From Nitrososphaerales archaeon TH5888 (GTDB taxonomy: Archaea; Thermoproteota; Nitrososphaeria; Nitrososphaerales; Nitrososphaeraceae): a DNA stretch of 5,925 nucleotides. Under the pieces are notes generated by a model. That model saw nothing but the letters and a program-made list of their open reading frames with translations. It made no database searches and was not told the DNA's origin. Position numbers and translations under genes: made by a program. Below, one piece after another: positions 5,425 to 5,925 of this stretch (positions are counted from its first letter, which is position 1; every line of letters starts with the position of its first letter). The stretch lies in NCBI GenBank assembly GCA_014523595.1, contig JAATVN010000180.1, positions 1 through 5,925 on the forward strand. The letters are read 5' to 3'.

Positions 5425-5521
5425 ACTACAAGATTCTGCAGTCCGGTAAAATCTCTTCATCTACACTTGATTTTATTCAAGAGTTATAGGGGGACTACCA
5501 TTATCATCATTATCTTGTAGT
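5425..5521. other. Inverted-repeat-bounded stretch, possible structured RNA
   Basis: ACTACAAGAT (5425-5434) and ATCTTGTAGT (5512-5521) form a perfect 10-bp inverted repeat starting 6 nt after the tRNA. Nested inside are AGTCC/GGACT (5440-5444/5492-5496) and CTCTT/AAGAG (5453-5457/5479-5483). The last overlaps an alternative hairpin CTTGA/TCAAG (5466-5470/5477-5481). The helices are collinear and could form a single folded element in a transcript of either strand. One 10-bp repeat at this spacing is near chance expectation in AT-rich DNA of this length, so this is a candidate only. No convincing ORF is seen in 5420-5577. Confidence 0.3.
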
Positions 5522-5539
5522 AGAAAATATTGAGTAATG

Positions 5540-5544
5540 AAAAA
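5540..5544 (-). terminator. T5 terminator candidate after the small zinc-binding gene
   Basis: On the minus strand TTTTT lies within AATATTTTTC, about 34 nt beyond the stop codon of the 64-residue gene. It is short and only weakly diagnostic, but it is the first T-run downstream of that gene. Confidence 0.25.
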
Positions 5545-5577
5545 TATTATTCTTGCTTCTACCTCAGCAATATGTTT

Positions 5578-5772
5578 TCAAAGAACTAACAACGACTTTG
5601 CGTTATCTGTTTTTTTCCTGACTATGATTGAATGACCTTCTCTAATATGATAATAGTAATGGAGTTTAGATAATTCATCAACGCTGGAATCGGAGAAGTA
5701 ATCTTCGTTGTATCTAGCCAAAATTATCTTGCAATCTTGACAGTAGATCTCTTTGAATGGCACTCCCTGCAT
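5578..5772 (-). CDS. Small putative zinc-binding protein (CxxC...HxxxHxxxxH)
   Basis: The 64-residue product has no recognised name. C11 and C14 (YCQDCK) followed by H38, H42 and H47 (LHYYYHIREGH) could form a C2H2-type zinc site with a spacer of about 23 residues. Similar tiny CxxC/HxxxH proteins are common in Nitrososphaerota and are presumed to bind nucleic acid or protein, but no function is assigned. The C-terminus is basic (VRKKTDNAK), and there is no signal or membrane segment. ATG at 5772 is fixed by an in-frame TAA immediately before it, and a TATA-like sequence sits 19-28 bp upstream. The stop of the preceding minus-strand gene is only 28 bp away, so co-transcription is also possible. 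A link to the possible regulator upstream is speculative. Confidence 0.7.
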   Translation of the reverse strand: MQGVPFKEIYCQDCKIILARYNEDYFSDSSVDELSKLHYYYHIREGHSIIVRKKTDNAKSLLVL

Positions 5773-5790
5773 TTAACATTTTCCGACCTT

Positions 5791-5800
5791 GTTTATTTAA
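5791..5800 (-). promoter_or_regulatory. TATA-like box of the small zinc-binding gene
   Basis: On the minus strand TTAAATAAAC is centred about 24 bp before the ATG at 5772, which fits a leaderless transcript. It directly abuts the stop codon of the upstream gene. Confidence 0.4.
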
Positions 5801-5925
5801 CTATTTTCTTTCTTTTAGGGTCAAAGTTGTCTCTTGTTTTTTGTTCTCCTTGAATTTCATATTAGTGAGCTTATAATAAATTACCTCACCCCGTCTTTCT
5901 ACTACTGCAGCTATCGCATTTTTTC
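5801..5925 (-). CDS. C-terminal 40 residues of a gene cut by the window edge, possibly a winged-helix regulator
   Basis: An open frame enters from the right edge and ends at TAG (5801-5803), giving 40 complete residues. The segment AAVVERRGEVIYYKLTN resembles the end of a recognition helix plus the beta-hairpin wing of ArsR/MarR-like winged-helix proteins, where a YY-x-LT motif is common. A lysine- and glutamate-rich tail follows (KFKENKKQ, then LTLKERK). The other two minus-strand frames contain early stops here, which supports this one. The start and most of the protein lie outside the window. The family call rests on this short motif only and could be wrong. The small zinc-binding gene follows 28 bp downstream on the same strand. 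Confidence 0.5.
   Translation of the reverse strand, partial: KNAIAAVVERRGEVIYYKLTNMKFKENKKQETTLTLKERK

Noticed and set aside
5504..5510. C box-like ATGATGA on the minus strand, suggesting a C/D box sRNA
   Set aside because: No CUGA D box follows at a suitable distance and no terminal stem brings the boxes together.
5537..5635. Plus-strand 32-residue frame starting MKNIILASTS, reminiscent of the Maf N-terminus
   Set aside because: It is far too short, lacks the rest of the Maf motifs and is antisense to the small zinc-binding gene. The resemblance is a chance match of a few residues.
5641..5671. LSKLHYYYHI in the zinc-binding protein resembles LEKMKRYYKI of the small paralogues at the left end
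   Set aside because: The match covers only ten residues, with simple L/K/Y periodicity. The paralogues lack the C and H residues, so common descent is not supported.

Overview
The window most likely comes from an archaeon, probably a low-GC member of the Nitrososphaerota (Thaumarchaeota). Three things point that way. Several genes have TATA-like boxes about 25 bp upstream of the start codon and no Shine-Dalgarno sequence, the pattern of leaderless archaeal mRNA. The tRNA-Glu has no encoded CCA. The gene set is also typical: a Kef-type antiporter without a TrkA domain, a stand-alone NAD(P)H-hydrate dehydratase, an AmmeMemoRadiSam radical SAM enzyme, and tiny CxxC/HxxxH proteins. The genus cannot be fixed from the sequence. 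The DNA is AT-rich throughout, and no mobile element, CRISPR array or rRNA is visible.

Left end, plus strand (1-1824). Two very short genes (162-320 and 403-558) encode about 50-residue proteins that are paralogous: 15 of 33 residues are identical without gaps. They are followed by a 404-residue CPA2-type cation/proton antiporter (610-1824) that probably starts at TTG.

Middle, minus strand (1884-5099). Reading leftwards from 5099 these are amrS (radical SAM), nnrD (metabolite repair of hydrated NAD(P)H), and a secreted protein with two beta-sandwich repeats of the FxLYD/CARDB kind. The spacers between them are 224 and 79 bp, and each contains promoter-like or terminator-like sequence. These are probably three separate transcription units rather than one operon, and they have no obvious shared pathway. 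The antiporter and the secreted-protein gene converge at 1825-1883.

Right end (5100-5925). A plus-strand tRNA-Glu(CTC) at 5344-5419 has a clear TATA box. It is followed by a 97-nt stretch bounded by a perfect 10-bp inverted repeat. On the minus strand lie a 64-residue putative zinc-binding protein and, running off the window edge, the last 40 residues of what may be a winged-helix regulator.

The most promising unexplained items are the tandem paralogous small proteins, the possible structured element next to the tRNA, and the 3802-4025 spacer, where a possible small ORF and an eight-T terminator candidate compete for the same bases. No large undescribed multi-gene system is evident.
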